Source: CAITSH01 sp025356665
GTDB taxonomy: Bacteria; Pseudomonadota; Gammaproteobacteria; Burkholderiales; SG8-39
Reading direction: 5' to 3'
Assembly: GCA_025356665.1 (NCBI GenBank)
Contig: JANXRV010000044.1
Coordinates: 21,497-85,496 of the forward strand
DNA length: 64,000 nucleotides
How positions within the stretch are numbered: the stretch's first letter is position 1; every line of letters begins with the position of its first letter. A program made the translations under genes and the position numbers. Below are positions 8,922 to 16,764 of the stretch, in pieces. The notes under the pieces were generated by a model. That model was not told the origin of the DNA. It searched no databases and worked only from the letters and a program-made list of their open reading frames with translations.

Positions 8922-9470
8922 TCAGACCGGCACCGCTGACTCCGGCGCGACAGAAACAACACGGTTGACGTGTGTTCCGATACGGGCTGCGTCAAGTCCG
9001 TAAATATGGATCGAACGGCCGACATTATCGCAGCCATTGCCCAATTTGTGGATTTCGTCGAGACCGGCGTAGGCAAAGCTGATCGAAGCTTGCGCGCGAT
9101 TGACACCGCCAGATGGCACTGCCGTACGGGTGTCCGTGTCGTAGCGGAAGGCGGTTTCGGTGAGCAAGCCATCCAGAACGGCAAAGGCGCACCAAGTGTG
9201 ATGGCCGTGCACCGGGGTGAACTGCCGCGGCCCCCACACCAAGGATACGATGGTGAAGCGCCCAAGCGGGTCGGCGTGAAGCACATAGCGGGTGTAAGCG
9301 TGTGCGCCGGGCTGGCAGGCCGCCGCGGGAACCAGAGCGGCATCGCCGGCAACGGCGGCGAGGCCCGCGCGCATGCGTTCGGGCATCTCGTCCATCGGCG
9401 CCTGACAGGCCGCGTCGGCAAATTCGGCGAGGCGGCGCACCCCCGCTGTTGCAGCGAATGACGGGATCAT
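8922..9470 (-). CDS. Cysteine dioxygenase family protein (thiol dioxygenase, cupin)
   Basis: A 182-residue cupin-fold non-haem iron thiol dioxygenase. These enzymes add O2 to the sulfur of cysteine, 3-mercaptopropionate or related thiols. The iron ligands are visible as HGHHTW (two His) and the third His in SIHIYG, with the cupin 2 pattern DEIHKLGN between. Size matches bacterial CDO/3MDO proteins. It starts at ATG 9470 and is divergent from an Lrp/AsnC regulator 145 bases away. That arrangement suggests amino-acid- or thiol-responsive control. Whether the substrate is cysteine or a mercapto acid cannot be decided by eye. Confidence 0.87.
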   Translation of the reverse strand: MIPSFAATAGVRRLAEFADAACQAPMDEMPERMRAGLAAVAGDAALVPAAACQPGAHAYTRYVLHADPLGRFTIVSLVWGPRQFTPVHGHHTWCAFAVLDGLLTETAFRYDTDTRTAVPSGGVNRAQASISFAYAGLDEIHKLGNGCDNVGRSIHIYGLDAARIGTHVNRVVSVAPESAVPV

Positions 9471-9615
9471 ATGGATGGCGAAGCCCTTTGCGGAAGAAGG
9501 AAACTGGACGAAGCCGCGGCAAAAACCACGTGTGCTATCGTAGCGCGCCGATCCGGGAAAAGGCTTGTTAATTTACTATTATTTACCCACTTTATTAGAA
9601 TTTTTTACTTAAATA
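9471..9615. promoter_or_regulatory. Divergent, AT-rich promoter region between thiol dioxygenase and Lrp regulator
   Basis: The last 55 bases before the regulator are markedly AT-rich (TTAATTTACTATTATTTACCC, then TTTATTAGAATTTTTTACTT), unlike the GC-rich surroundings. Lrp-type proteins bind bent AT-rich DNA and usually autoregulate. A TTTACT hexamer with TAGAAT 18 bases downstream is a possible sigma-70 promoter for the regulator. Confidence 0.45.
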
Positions 9616-10080
9616 ATGACTATTGATAAAATAGATTTGCAAATACTCGGCTTGCTGCAGCAAGATGTATCACATCCGGTCGCTGCCATCGCCGAGAAGG
9701 TGCGTCTTTCACCAACGCCTTGCTGGCGCCGCATCCAGCGCCTCGAAAGCGAAGGCTATATCCGCAAGCGCGTCGCATTGCTCGATGCGGGCAAACTCAA
9801 TGTCGGGGTCACCGTGTTCGTGGCCGTCAAGACCAGCCGCCACAATCAGGAATGGTTCGAGAAGTTCCACGCCGCCGTCATGAAACTGCCCGAAGTGGTC
9901 GAGTTCTACCGTATGAGCGGCGACATGGACTACCTGCTACGCGTTGTGGTGCCCGATATTGCAGGCTACGATGCGGTGTACAAAAAACTTACCAAGACCG
10001 CCGACCTGTTTGACGTCAACTCCAGTTTCGCCATGGAGCAGATCAAGTACACCACCGCGCTGCCGCTTAACTTTGCCTGA
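9616..10080 (+). CDS. Lrp/AsnC family transcriptional regulator
   Basis: A 154-residue feast/famine regulator. The N-terminal winged helix-turn-helix spans about residues 4-60 (DLQILGLLQQD, then VRLSPTPCWRRIQRLE as recognition helix). The C-terminal RAM ligand-binding domain follows, with PEVVEFYRMSGDMDYLLRV, a typical effector-site pattern. The divergent neighbour is the thiol dioxygenase, the likely target. The effector is presumably cysteine or another amino acid. Confidence 0.92.
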   Translation: MTIDKIDLQILGLLQQDVSHPVAAIAEKVRLSPTPCWRRIQRLESEGYIRKRVALLDAGKLNVGVTVFVAVKTSRHNQEWFEKFHAAVMKLPEVVEFYRMSGDMDYLLRVVVPDIAGYDAVYKKLTKTADLFDVNSSFAMEQIKYTTALPLNFA

Positions 10081-10247
10081 GCGCATCACGCCCATTGGCA
10101 TGCATAATGCCTTTGGCTCCTATACCGCGGCGCGAAGCCCTGCCGTTTTTTTTGGGCAGCCCACGACTGTTCGCAGTCACGCGAAATGCCATGTTGCCAT
10201 TCATACCGACCATTCCCGCCGAACCCGCCCTTAGGATCAGGATCAAT

Positions 10248-11222
10248 ATGCGATTGCCGCAAAGTTTTCTCCGCTTGCTGCTGGCCGGGTGCGCGCTGCT
10301 TGTTCCGGTTTTGGCGCTGGCGCAAGGCTATCCCTCGCGTCCGCTCAGGATGGTCATCCCGTTTCCGCCGGCCGGCCCCGCCGACACCGTCGGCCGGCTT
10401 GTCGCCAACAAACTCGGAACGGCACTGCACCAGCCGGTGGTGGTCGACAACAAAGGCGGCGGCAATGGCAACATCGGCGCGGAATTTGTCGCCCGCTCGC
10501 CAGCCGACGGTTACACACTCATGCTCTTACCCTCCGCCCTCGCCGCCAACACCAGCCTCTACGCAAAGCTGCCCTACAGCCTGAGCGGCGACCTCACCGG
10601 CGTGGCGGGCCTCGCGACCTTTCCGCTGGTGCTGGTTGCCCACCCTTCGGTCGGCGTAAAGACCACGCAACAGCTGATCGCACTGGCCAAGTCCAAGCCG
10701 GGCGTACTCAACTTCGCCTCCGCCGGTTCGGGCGGCGGCGCCCACCTTGCAGCGGAGGCGTTCAAGGTCGCCACCGCCACCAACATCATCCACGTTCCCT
10801 ACAAGGGCACCGGCCCGGCCGTGACCGACACCCTCGGCGGGCAGGTTTCCATCATGTTCGCTTCAGTGCCCTCGGTCATCCAGCACATTCGCGCCGGCAA
10901 ACTCATCGCGCTGGGCGTCACCAGCGCCAAGCGCTCGGCCGCCATGCCGGAGGTGCCGACCATCGCCGAAGCGGGCGTGCCCGGCTACGCACTGGTCTCC
11001 TGGTTCGGCCTGGTCGCACCAGCCGGCACCCCAGCGGCGATGCTGAACAGGTTAAGCGAAGAGGCTGCGCTCATCCTCAAATCAGCCGACTATCTTGAAC
11101 GCGTAAAGGCCGAGGGAGGGGAAGCCCTGCCTTTAAACGCGGTAGAATTTAACGACTTCATCAAACAAGAAACCGTGCGCTGGGCCAAGGTGGTCAAAGA
11201 CGCAGGCGCAAAACTCGAATAA
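10248..11222 (+). CDS. Bug-family tripartite tricarboxylate transporter receptor
   Basis: A 324-residue periplasmic receptor. The signal peptide MRLPQSFLRLLLAGCALL runs to about residue 25 (ALAQG). Motifs: YPSRPLRMVIPFPPAGPAD, GRLVANKL, DNKGGGNGNIG, SPADGYTL and HVPYKGTG. ATG 10248 follows AGGATCAGGATC; an upstream extension in the same frame has no homology. The UbiD-type decarboxylase follows after 23 bases, so receptor and decarboxylase probably form one transcript and may handle the same aromatic or unsaturated acid. No permease subunits are adjacent. Confidence 0.9.
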   Translation: MRLPQSFLRLLLAGCALLVPVLALAQGYPSRPLRMVIPFPPAGPADTVGRLVANKLGTALHQPVVVDNKGGGNGNIGAEFVARSPADGYTLMLLPSALAANTSLYAKLPYSLSGDLTGVAGLATFPLVLVAHPSVGVKTTQQLIALAKSKPGVLNFASAGSGGGAHLAAEAFKVATATNIIHVPYKGTGPAVTDTLGGQVSIMFASVPSVIQHIRAGKLIALGVTSAKRSAAMPEVPTIAEAGVPGYALVSWFGLVAPAGTPAAMLNRLSEEAALILKSADYLERVKAEGGEALPLNAVEFNDFIKQETVRWAKVVKDAGAKLE

Positions 11223-11245
11223 CCCTCCACTAAGAAATCATCCCC

Positions 11246-12847
11246 ATGACCTCCGGCAACAAACCCTTTACTGAAGATATGCGCGGCTTCGTCGAGCGCC
11301 TGCGCTCCGCAGGCGAGCTCATAGACCTGCATCAGCCCGTCGACATCCGCTACATAGCGACGCTCGTCGACCAATCCGACAAGGCGCTTATGTTCCACAA
11401 TGTCATCGGTTACGACATGCCCGTCCTGTCCGGCATCGTGCGGACGCAAAAACGCGCCATCATGGCCGTGGGCTGCGAGACCTTTCGCGAAATCGAGGAC
11501 AAACTGCAGATCGGCATCGACAACCCGATCAACCCCAAACGCGTCGCCACCTCGAGCACCGAGGAAATCATCCTCACCGGCGATGATGTGGACTTGTTCA
11601 AACTGCCGGTGCCGATGAGCTCCATCTATGACGGCGGCCCGATGATCACCGCCGGCGTCGTCATGGCGCACGACCCCGAGTACGGCATCAACTCGGGCGT
11701 CTACCGTTTCATGGTCAAGGAAAAAAACCTGACCGGCATCGACATCGTCACGCCCAACAACATGCGCATGTACGCGCAACGCGCCTATGAGGCGGGCCGT
11801 CCCTGCCCGATCTCCATTTCCATCGGCACGCACCCGATGGAAGTGCTCGGCGCGGGCTTTCGCGCGCCGATCGGCGTCGATGAAATGGGCATCACCGGCG
11901 GCATCCGCGGCGCCGCCGTACCGCTGGGCCAGTGCAAGACCGTCGACCTGCCCTACATCGCCGACAGCGAAATCGTACTCGAAGGCGAAATCCTGCCCAT
12001 CGGCTGGACCCAGCCGGAGGGCCGCTTCGGCGAGTTCACCGGATTGATGGGCGGATTGCACTGGAACCCGATTGTGCGCATCAAGGCCATCATGATGCGC
12101 AAGAACCCGATTTACTACTCGCTGCATATGCCCTGGGAGAATACCTGGCTGGCCGCCCCGACCCGTTACCAGGCGATCCGCCGGTCGCTGCGCACCGCCG
12201 GCGTGCAGGTCAAGGATATCAACGTCACGCTGGGCGGAAGGGCGTTCTGGCATGCCGTCATTTCCATAAAGAAGCAGGCCGGCGAGGGCAAGAACGCGCT
12301 GCTCGCAGCGCTCTCGGTGATGGACCTCAAGCACGTGGTCGTGGTCGATGACGACATCGACGTCAACAACGCCACCGAGGTCGAATGGGCGATCGCCACG
12401 CGCGTGCAGGGTGACCGCGATGTCATCATCATCCCCGGCGCGCGCGCCAAGCCGCTAGACCCCAGCCTCTACATCACGCCGGGCCAGGTGCCCACCGGTG
12501 CCAAGGTCGGCATCGATGCGACCATAGGCGAGGGCATTCCGAAGGAACGCTTCGAGCGTATCTCCTACGCCTACTTCGACCGCGCGAAAATCGCCGACTA
12601 TGTGGCCGGGAAAAGCGACGCCGCCGCGTCAACAGCGACCGGCGCAGAAAGCGAACTGGCGCAAAAAATACTCGCCGCAATCGAATCGGCGCCGCTGTAC
12701 TACACCGAGTTGGCCGAACAGTTGCGCGACTATAAATTTGCCGCAGTGGCGCGCACCTTCGGCCAGCTCCATGCCGAAGGCAAGCTCTGGCAGGATCCGC
12801 GCGGCCGTATTTGCCTCAAAGGCTCGAAGTTCGCAGCCAAACTCTGA
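11246..12847 (+). CDS. UbiD family (de)carboxylase
   Basis: A 533-residue UbiD-fold enzyme. The family decarboxylates or carboxylates aromatic and alpha,beta-unsaturated acids using prenylated FMN. The active-site region PEGRFGEFTG is at about residue 256, carrying the Glu and Arg of the E-R-E network, with HWNPIVRIKAIMMRKNPI after it. The C-terminal 60 residues contain a small helical tail (YYTELAEQLRDY) not needed for the core fold. No ubiX-like prenyltransferase is in the window, so cofactor must come from elsewhere. Coupling with the receptor upstream suggests catabolism of an imported acid rather than ubiquinone synthesis. A stem-loop follows the stop. Confidence 0.9.
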   Translation: MTSGNKPFTEDMRGFVERLRSAGELIDLHQPVDIRYIATLVDQSDKALMFHNVIGYDMPVLSGIVRTQKRAIMAVGCETFREIEDKLQIGIDNPINPKRVATSSTEEIILTGDDVDLFKLPVPMSSIYDGGPMITAGVVMAHDPEYGINSGVYRFMVKEKNLTGIDIVTPNNMRMYAQRAYEAGRPCPISISIGTHPMEVLGAGFRAPIGVDEMGITGGIRGAAVPLGQCKTVDLPYIADSEIVLEGEILPIGWTQPEGRFGEFTGLMGGLHWNPIVRIKAIMMRKNPIYYSLHMPWENTWLAAPTRYQAIRRSLRTAGVQVKDINVTLGGRAFWHAVISIKKQAGEGKNALLAALSVMDLKHVVVVDDDIDVNNATEVEWAIATRVQGDRDVIIIPGARAKPLDPSLYITPGQVPTGAKVGIDATIGEGIPKERFERISYAYFDRAKIADYVAGKSDAAASTATGAESELAQKILAAIESAPLYYTELAEQLRDYKFAAVARTFGQLHAEGKLWQDPRGRICLKGSKFAAKL

Positions 12848-12859
12848 ACGACCGCACGT

Positions 12860-12887
12860 GGCACCGCCTGCAATAAGCGGCGGTGCC
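12860..12887 (+). other. Stem-loop after the UbiD gene
   Basis: GGCACCGCC (12860-12868) and GGCGGTGCC (12879-12887) form nine perfect pairs around a ten-base loop, 13 bases after the UbiD stop. No T-run follows. It is a likely mRNA 3' stem or weak terminator. Confidence 0.55.
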
Positions 12888-13044
12888 GCGACTGCGCATT
12901 CATCGTAGCGGTCTTGCGCAACAACGTCATTACGCGGCAGCCTGCTTCGTTGCAGGGAACTGGCGAACAGTCGGGGCGCAAGTGCACCGGCACGGCGCAC
13001 GAAGAACGGAGCACGAAACACGCGGCAAGCGCGCATCGGCGCTT

Positions 13045-13100
13045 CGCCACCTCGCCACGTCGCCACCTCGCCACGTCGCCACCTCACCACCTCACCACAC
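13045..13100. repeat. 8-bp tandem repeat, seven units
   Basis: CGCCACCT and CGCCACGT alternate for five units, followed by two CACCACCT-like units. Intergenic, about 85 bases before the start of the downstream receptor. It is simple enough to arise by slippage and could vary in copy number between strains. Confidence 0.85.
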
Positions 13101-13184
13101 AGGGGGGCGACTGACGGCAAAGTACGTGGCGCAGGGCTTGCTTATAGAATGCGGGAGAACCCCACAGATCAGGACAGGTCCGCC

Positions 13185-14231
13185 ATGCGCCATTACCTTA
13201 TTGTCCGCACCATCATCGCGTTGCTTGGACAAACGCTTGCTCGCACATCTGTTCGCATAAGGGCATCGGGCCATTGCACACTGCGCGCGCTGCTGCTGGC
13301 GACCGCCCTCGCCCCGGCAAGCCTGCTGGCGCAGGCTTACCCCGCGCAACGTATCACCCTCGTCGTTCCATTTGCCCCCGGCGGAACCAGCGACGTACTA
13401 GGCCGGGTCATCGCCGACAAGATGAAGGACACCCTCGGCCAAAACGTCATGGTTGAACTGAAGCCCGGCGCCGGCGGCAACATCGGCGCCGAATACGTTG
13501 CGCGTTCGCGACCCGATGGCTACACCGTGCTCTATGCCGGCATCAGCCTGTCCACCAACGTATCGCTGATGAAGCTTGGCTTCGATCCGCGCCATGACCT
13601 GGTACCGGTTGGCGGCGTCGCGGGCATTCCCCACATTGTCGGCACCAGTGCCGACGGCCCGTTCAAGACGCTAAAAGACCTGGTGGGGCAGGCGCGCCAG
13701 CAACCGGGCAGCGTCACCTACGGCTCTTCCGGGCCGGGCACCGGCAGCCATCTTGCCGGCGAGTTACTAAGCGCCGACTTCGGCCTGGGCATGACGCACA
13801 TCCCCTACAAGGGCGCCGGTGCCGCCTATCCCGATCTGATCGCCGGGCGCATATCGATACTGATAGACCTGTTCGATTCGGCCGCGGCAAACGTCAGGAA
13901 CGGCCGCGTGCGCGCGCTCGCAGTGACCTCGGTGCAGCGCTCGCCTTCGCTACCCGATGTTCCGACACTCGCCGAGTCCGGCTTTCCCGGCTATGAATTC
14001 CTCACCTGGCAGGGTCTGTTCGTGCCCGCGGGGACGCCTCCGGAGGCGATACAAAAGCTTGGCGCGGCGCTAGACGCGGCACTGAAAAGCCCCGAGGTGC
14101 GCGCCCGCCTGCAGCAAGCTGGATCGGTGGAACTGCCGCGCGGCGCGCAGGCGTTCGGCCGCTACTTTGAAGCCGACGTGGAGCGCTGGGCAAGGCTCGT
14201 CAAGAACGGAACACTCGCGCCCCTGCCTTGA
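13185..14231 (+). CDS. Bug-family receptor with long N-terminal leader
   Basis: A 348-residue tripartite tricarboxylate receptor. Motifs: YPAQRITLVVPFAPGGTSD, GRVIADKM, ELKPGAGGNIG and HIPYKGAGAAYPDL. The leader is unusually long: about 50 residues precede the expected cleavage near LLAQA, because the only start with a ribosome site is ATG 13185 (AGGACAGG upstream). An ATG at 13149 would lengthen it further. The hydrophobic core of the signal is LRALLLATALAPASLLA. It is tail-to-tail with a close paralogue at 14275, from which it differs mainly in the leader. Confidence 0.87.
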   Translation: MRHYLIVRTIIALLGQTLARTSVRIRASGHCTLRALLLATALAPASLLAQAYPAQRITLVVPFAPGGTSDVLGRVIADKMKDTLGQNVMVELKPGAGGNIGAEYVARSRPDGYTVLYAGISLSTNVSLMKLGFDPRHDLVPVGGVAGIPHIVGTSADGPFKTLKDLVGQARQQPGSVTYGSSGPGTGSHLAGELLSADFGLGMTHIPYKGAGAAYPDLIAGRISILIDLFDSAAANVRNGRVRALAVTSVQRSPSLPDVPTLAESGFPGYEFLTWQGLFVPAGTPPEAIQKLGAALDAALKSPEVRARLQQAGSVELPRGAQAFGRYFEADVERWARLVKNGTLAPLP

Positions 14232-14274
14232 TGCGGTGGCGCCAGATGGCACGCCGTCCGCCGCCCGATCCAGC

Positions 14275-15249
14275 TCAATCGATGGGCTGGATACGCCCTT
14301 CTCGCACCAGCCGAGCCCAGCGCTCGACATCGGCGAGATACCACTTGCCAAAGGCCGCGCCAGGACCGGGTAACGATTGCGCGCCCACGGCATCGAGGCG
14401 TTCTTTCACCGCATCGCTTTGCAAAGCCTGCAAGATTGCGGCCTCGAGTTTTTTCACGACTTCAGGCGGCGTCGCGGCGGGGGCGAAAAAGCCGAACCAG
14501 GTGCCGAATTCGAATCCAGGATAACCCTGCTCGGCGATGGTCGGCACATCGGGCAGTGCTTTCGATCGCTGCAATGAAGTGATGCCCAGCGCCCTGACCT
14601 TGCCGCCCTTGACTTGGCCCAGCGCCGAACCCATGACATCGGTCAGCGTCGTGATGCGCCCGGCCATCAGGTCTGGGTAGACCGCGCCGCTGCCCTTGTA
14701 GGGAACATGCAGCATGTCTATGCCCGCCGCGGCCTTGAAGAGCTCGCCGACAAGATGGCTTCCAGTTGCGTTGCCCGAGGAACCAAAACTCGGCTGCAAT
14801 TTTTTCTCCTTGGTCGCGGCAACCAGCTCCTTCAGTGTCTTGTACGGCGAATCGGCCGCGATCACCATCAGGCTGGGAATGGTCGCCACACCGGCCACCG
14901 GCAGCAGATCCTTGCGCGGATCAAAATTGAGCTTGGACAGGCTCACGCTGGTAGCAAGGCTCACCGATGCAAACAAGAACGTGTATCCGTCGGGGCGGGC
15001 ATTTTTTGCCACCTGCTCGGCGCCCAGGTTGCCGCCGGCGCCCGGCTTGAGTTCGACCACGATGTTCTGACCAAGCGACTTGGCCATCTCCTGCGCGATG
15101 ACGCGGCCCAGCACGTCAGCGGAACCGCCAGCGGCGTAAGGCACGATCATCTGCACCGCACGGTTCGGAAACTCTTGCGCGCCTGCCGGCAGCGTTACGA
15201 CGAAGGCAGCCATGGCGGCAAGCAGCACGGAGAAGGAAAGACGGTTCAT
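14275..15249 (-). CDS. Bug-family tripartite tricarboxylate transporter receptor
   Basis: A 324-residue periplasmic receptor with a normal signal peptide (MNRLSFSVLLAAMAAFVV, cleavage near AGAQE). Motifs: FPNRAVQMIVPYAAGGSAD, GRVIAQEM, ELKPGAGGNLGAEQVAK, and HVPYKGSGAVYPDLMAGR. By eye it is more like the convergent receptor at 13185-14231 than the other receptors in the window (shared ELKPGAGGN, GAE.VA, DVLGRVIA). The 43-base gap between their stops suggests an inverted duplication. No permease genes are adjacent, so it could also act with a sensor. Confidence 0.9.
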   Translation of the reverse strand: MNRLSFSVLLAAMAAFVVTLPAGAQEFPNRAVQMIVPYAAGGSADVLGRVIAQEMAKSLGQNIVVELKPGAGGNLGAEQVAKNARPDGYTFLFASVSLATSVSLSKLNFDPRKDLLPVAGVATIPSLMVIAADSPYKTLKELVAATKEKKLQPSFGSSGNATGSHLVGELFKAAAGIDMLHVPYKGSGAVYPDLMAGRITTLTDVMGSALGQVKGGKVRALGITSLQRSKALPDVPTIAEQGYPGFEFGTWFGFFAPAATPPEVVKKLEAAILQALQSDAVKERLDAVGAQSLPGPGAAFGKWYLADVERWARLVREGRIQPID

Positions 15250-15424
15250 GCAAATACTCCTGATTTTTTAATGGAACACTTTGCGGACAACATGAAAACA
15301 AAGAAATCGGGACAGCGGAAAAAATGCTCAGCGGTGTGGCAAGCGCCCGGGCGGCCATGGTGACTGGGTACTGGTGACCGGCGACAATGGTGACATCAAA
15401 GCCAGGGTATTAAGAAATAATCAA

Positions 15425-15448
15425 TAAGTCTAAGCCTAAGTCTAAGTA
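15425..15448. repeat. 6-bp tandem repeat, four units
   Basis: TAAGTC, TAAGCC, TAAGTC, TAAGTA in direct order within the intergenic gap. Confidence 0.7.
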
Positions 15449-15505
15449 GAGCAACACGGCTGCAGCAATACTGAACGCCACGCATTATTCGCGGGCATTC
15501 ATGAT

Positions 15506-15535
15506 GCATCCATGGGCATCCATGGGCATCCATGA
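15506..15535. repeat. 10-bp tandem repeat, three units
   Basis: GCATCCATGG occurs twice perfectly and once with a final A (GCATCCATGA). Each unit contains an NcoI-type CCATGG-like palindrome. Intergenic. Confidence 0.8.
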
Positions 15536-15599
15536 AAAATTCAGCAAAGAGTGTGCCATTAGGCCGTGTCATGGGTCGCGCAACCCGCCAGACCGCGGC

Positions 15600-16433
15600 T
15601 CAAGCCCCGATTTCCAGCGTCGCGCCATGCGACAGCGCGGGCGCGAAGTGCGGCGGCATGACGCCGGCAGCCGCGCGCAAGGTAAGCGCGCACGGTCCCT
15701 CGCCACGACTCGCGAGCCGCGCGCGCAACACCGCAGCGACCGCGGGTTCGCCGGCAAGCGCCGCAGCATTGGCCGGCGTCATCAGCACCACGCTCGCAGC
15801 CCGAACAGGAACGACCGCCAGGCGCAAGCCCAGGCCGGGCAGCAAGAAGGAGCAGGCGTTTTCGGCCGGGCCAGGACCGAGCAGCTGCTTGTAGCGCTTG
15901 AGCGAAGCCTCGATGTCCTGCACCGCCACGGCCAGGCTGGCGACGCCGGTCGCACCGTTGGCGTGACGGCGCACCTCGCCCTCGGGCACGCGCAACGCGC
16001 GCGGCGTCACGTCACCGCACAAAAATGGCACGTCGGGTGTGGCGTGCCGCGCCGATTGCCACTGCAGTCGCGCACCGTCGGGGCGATTGCGTCCGCCTTC
16101 GATGGGTCCGTTGAGCGAGCCAAGCCCGCGCGCGCGCGCCGCGGCCAGCACTTGCGCCGTGTCGTGTGGCAGCAAGGCAAAGTCGACAAAGCCTTCGCCA
16201 TGCGCCGTTTGCGTGCGATACCAGCGCTCCTCGGGCGCCGGCGCCTGCCATGCGATCAACTCGAGATAGACGCCATCCTCGAACACCACCAGCGCATTGT
16301 GGGATGTGCGTCCGGGGTGCTTGCCCCCCTCCACCACGGTGAAGCCAAGCGCGCGGTAGTCGATGATCGTCCGGGCCAGATCGGCGACGGCGATGACGAT
16401 GTGATCCAGGGGAAGTTCTTGTGGCGATGTCAT
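15600..16433 (-). CDS. VOC superfamily protein (glyoxalase-like domain)
   Basis: A 277-residue protein with two vicinal-oxygen-chelate modules. The N-terminal one begins LDHIVIAVADLARTI with the metal-ligand His, and the Glu ligand is probably in YLELIAWQ. The second module starts near TGVASLAVAVQDIEASL and is more degenerate. The family includes glyoxalases, dioxygenases and epimerases; long single-chain members with PLDHIV starts are usually annotated glyoxalase-like (PF13468). No operon partner is visible. Upstream of the start is a direct repeat of TTTCAAAGAA (16444-16463 region), which may be regulatory. Confidence 0.8.
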   Translation of the reverse strand: MTSPQELPLDHIVIAVADLARTIIDYRALGFTVVEGGKHPGRTSHNALVVFEDGVYLELIAWQAPAPEERWYRTQTAHGEGFVDFALLPHDTAQVLAAARARGLGSLNGPIEGGRNRPDGARLQWQSARHATPDVPFLCGDVTPRALRVPEGEVRRHANGATGVASLAVAVQDIEASLKRYKQLLGPGPAENACSFLLPGLGLRLAVVPVRAASVVLMTPANAAALAGEPAVAAVLRARLASRGEGPCALTLRAAAGVMPPHFAPALSHGATLEIGA

Positions 16434-16764
16434 TGCGAATTACTTTCAAAGAATTTCAAAGAATAGGGGGCGGCGGTCGGGTGACATAGAGATGGTAATG
16501 CCAAGGGTGCATCACACCAGCGGTATCGCGGTGCCGCGCGGCGGGCAAGAGCCCATTCTCCTACAGCCGATGTGCTAGCTCAACCGGCAAACCGGCAACG
16601 CGGGAATTATTGTATGGCAGCATGCACGGTGCGGCGCAGCGCCGCACTTCGAACTTAAATTCGCAGGCCGCCTGAAAACCCGCATCAGCAGGCCCTCTCC
16701 AGTCTATCGCCTGCGGCGGCCGGGGACCGGTCGGCGGCGCCTGTAGGCTACAGGTGGGCACACA
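16434..16764. other. 331-base gap with a diverged REP-like repeat
   Basis: Between the VOC start and the DUF3025 stop. A REP-like copy lies at 16667-16710. A run reading CTAGCTCAACCGGCAAACCGGC around 16575 recalls a tRNA D-arm, but no anticodon or T-arm with pairing acceptor follows, so I do not call a tRNA. Confidence 0.5.
16667..16710. repeat. REP-like palindromic repeat, copy 2 (diverged)
   Basis: CCTGAAAACCCGCATCAGCAG followed by GCCCTCTCCAGTC aligns with copy 3 (GGCTGAAAACCCGCGCCAGG, then GGCTTTCCAGCC). It lies about 55 bases downstream of the DUF3025 stop on that gene's strand. Confidence 0.5.

Larger units (their letters stand above)
12848..13184. other. 337-base gap without a gene
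   Basis: Between the UbiD gene and the next receptor. It holds the stem-loop at 12860 and the 8-bp tandem array at 13045-13100. Its last part carries AGGACAGG (13171-13178), the likely ribosome site of the receptor. Small open frames here look like shadows, and I see no RNA gene. Confidence 0.6.
15250..15599. other. 350-base gap with short tandem repeats
   Basis: Between the receptor start and the 3' end of the VOC gene. It carries the 6-bp array at 15425 and the 10-bp array at 15506. The part near the receptor is AT-rich (CCTGATTTTTTAATGG) and should hold its promoter. No coding signal seen. Confidence 0.55.

Noticed and set aside
7862..9421. 519-codon version of the dehydrogenase
   Set aside because: The first 185 codons overlap the dioxygenase in another frame and have no homology; ATG 8866 with AGGAAG is the real start.
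11090..12334. 414-codon minus-strand frame opposite UbiD
   Set aside because: Composition typical of antisense shadow; UbiD motifs on the plus strand are decisive.
16565..16650. tRNA-like stretch CTAGCTCAACCGGC with a CTTCGAAC further on
   Set aside because: Acceptor arms do not pair, no anticodon arm can be drawn and no CCA end follows.
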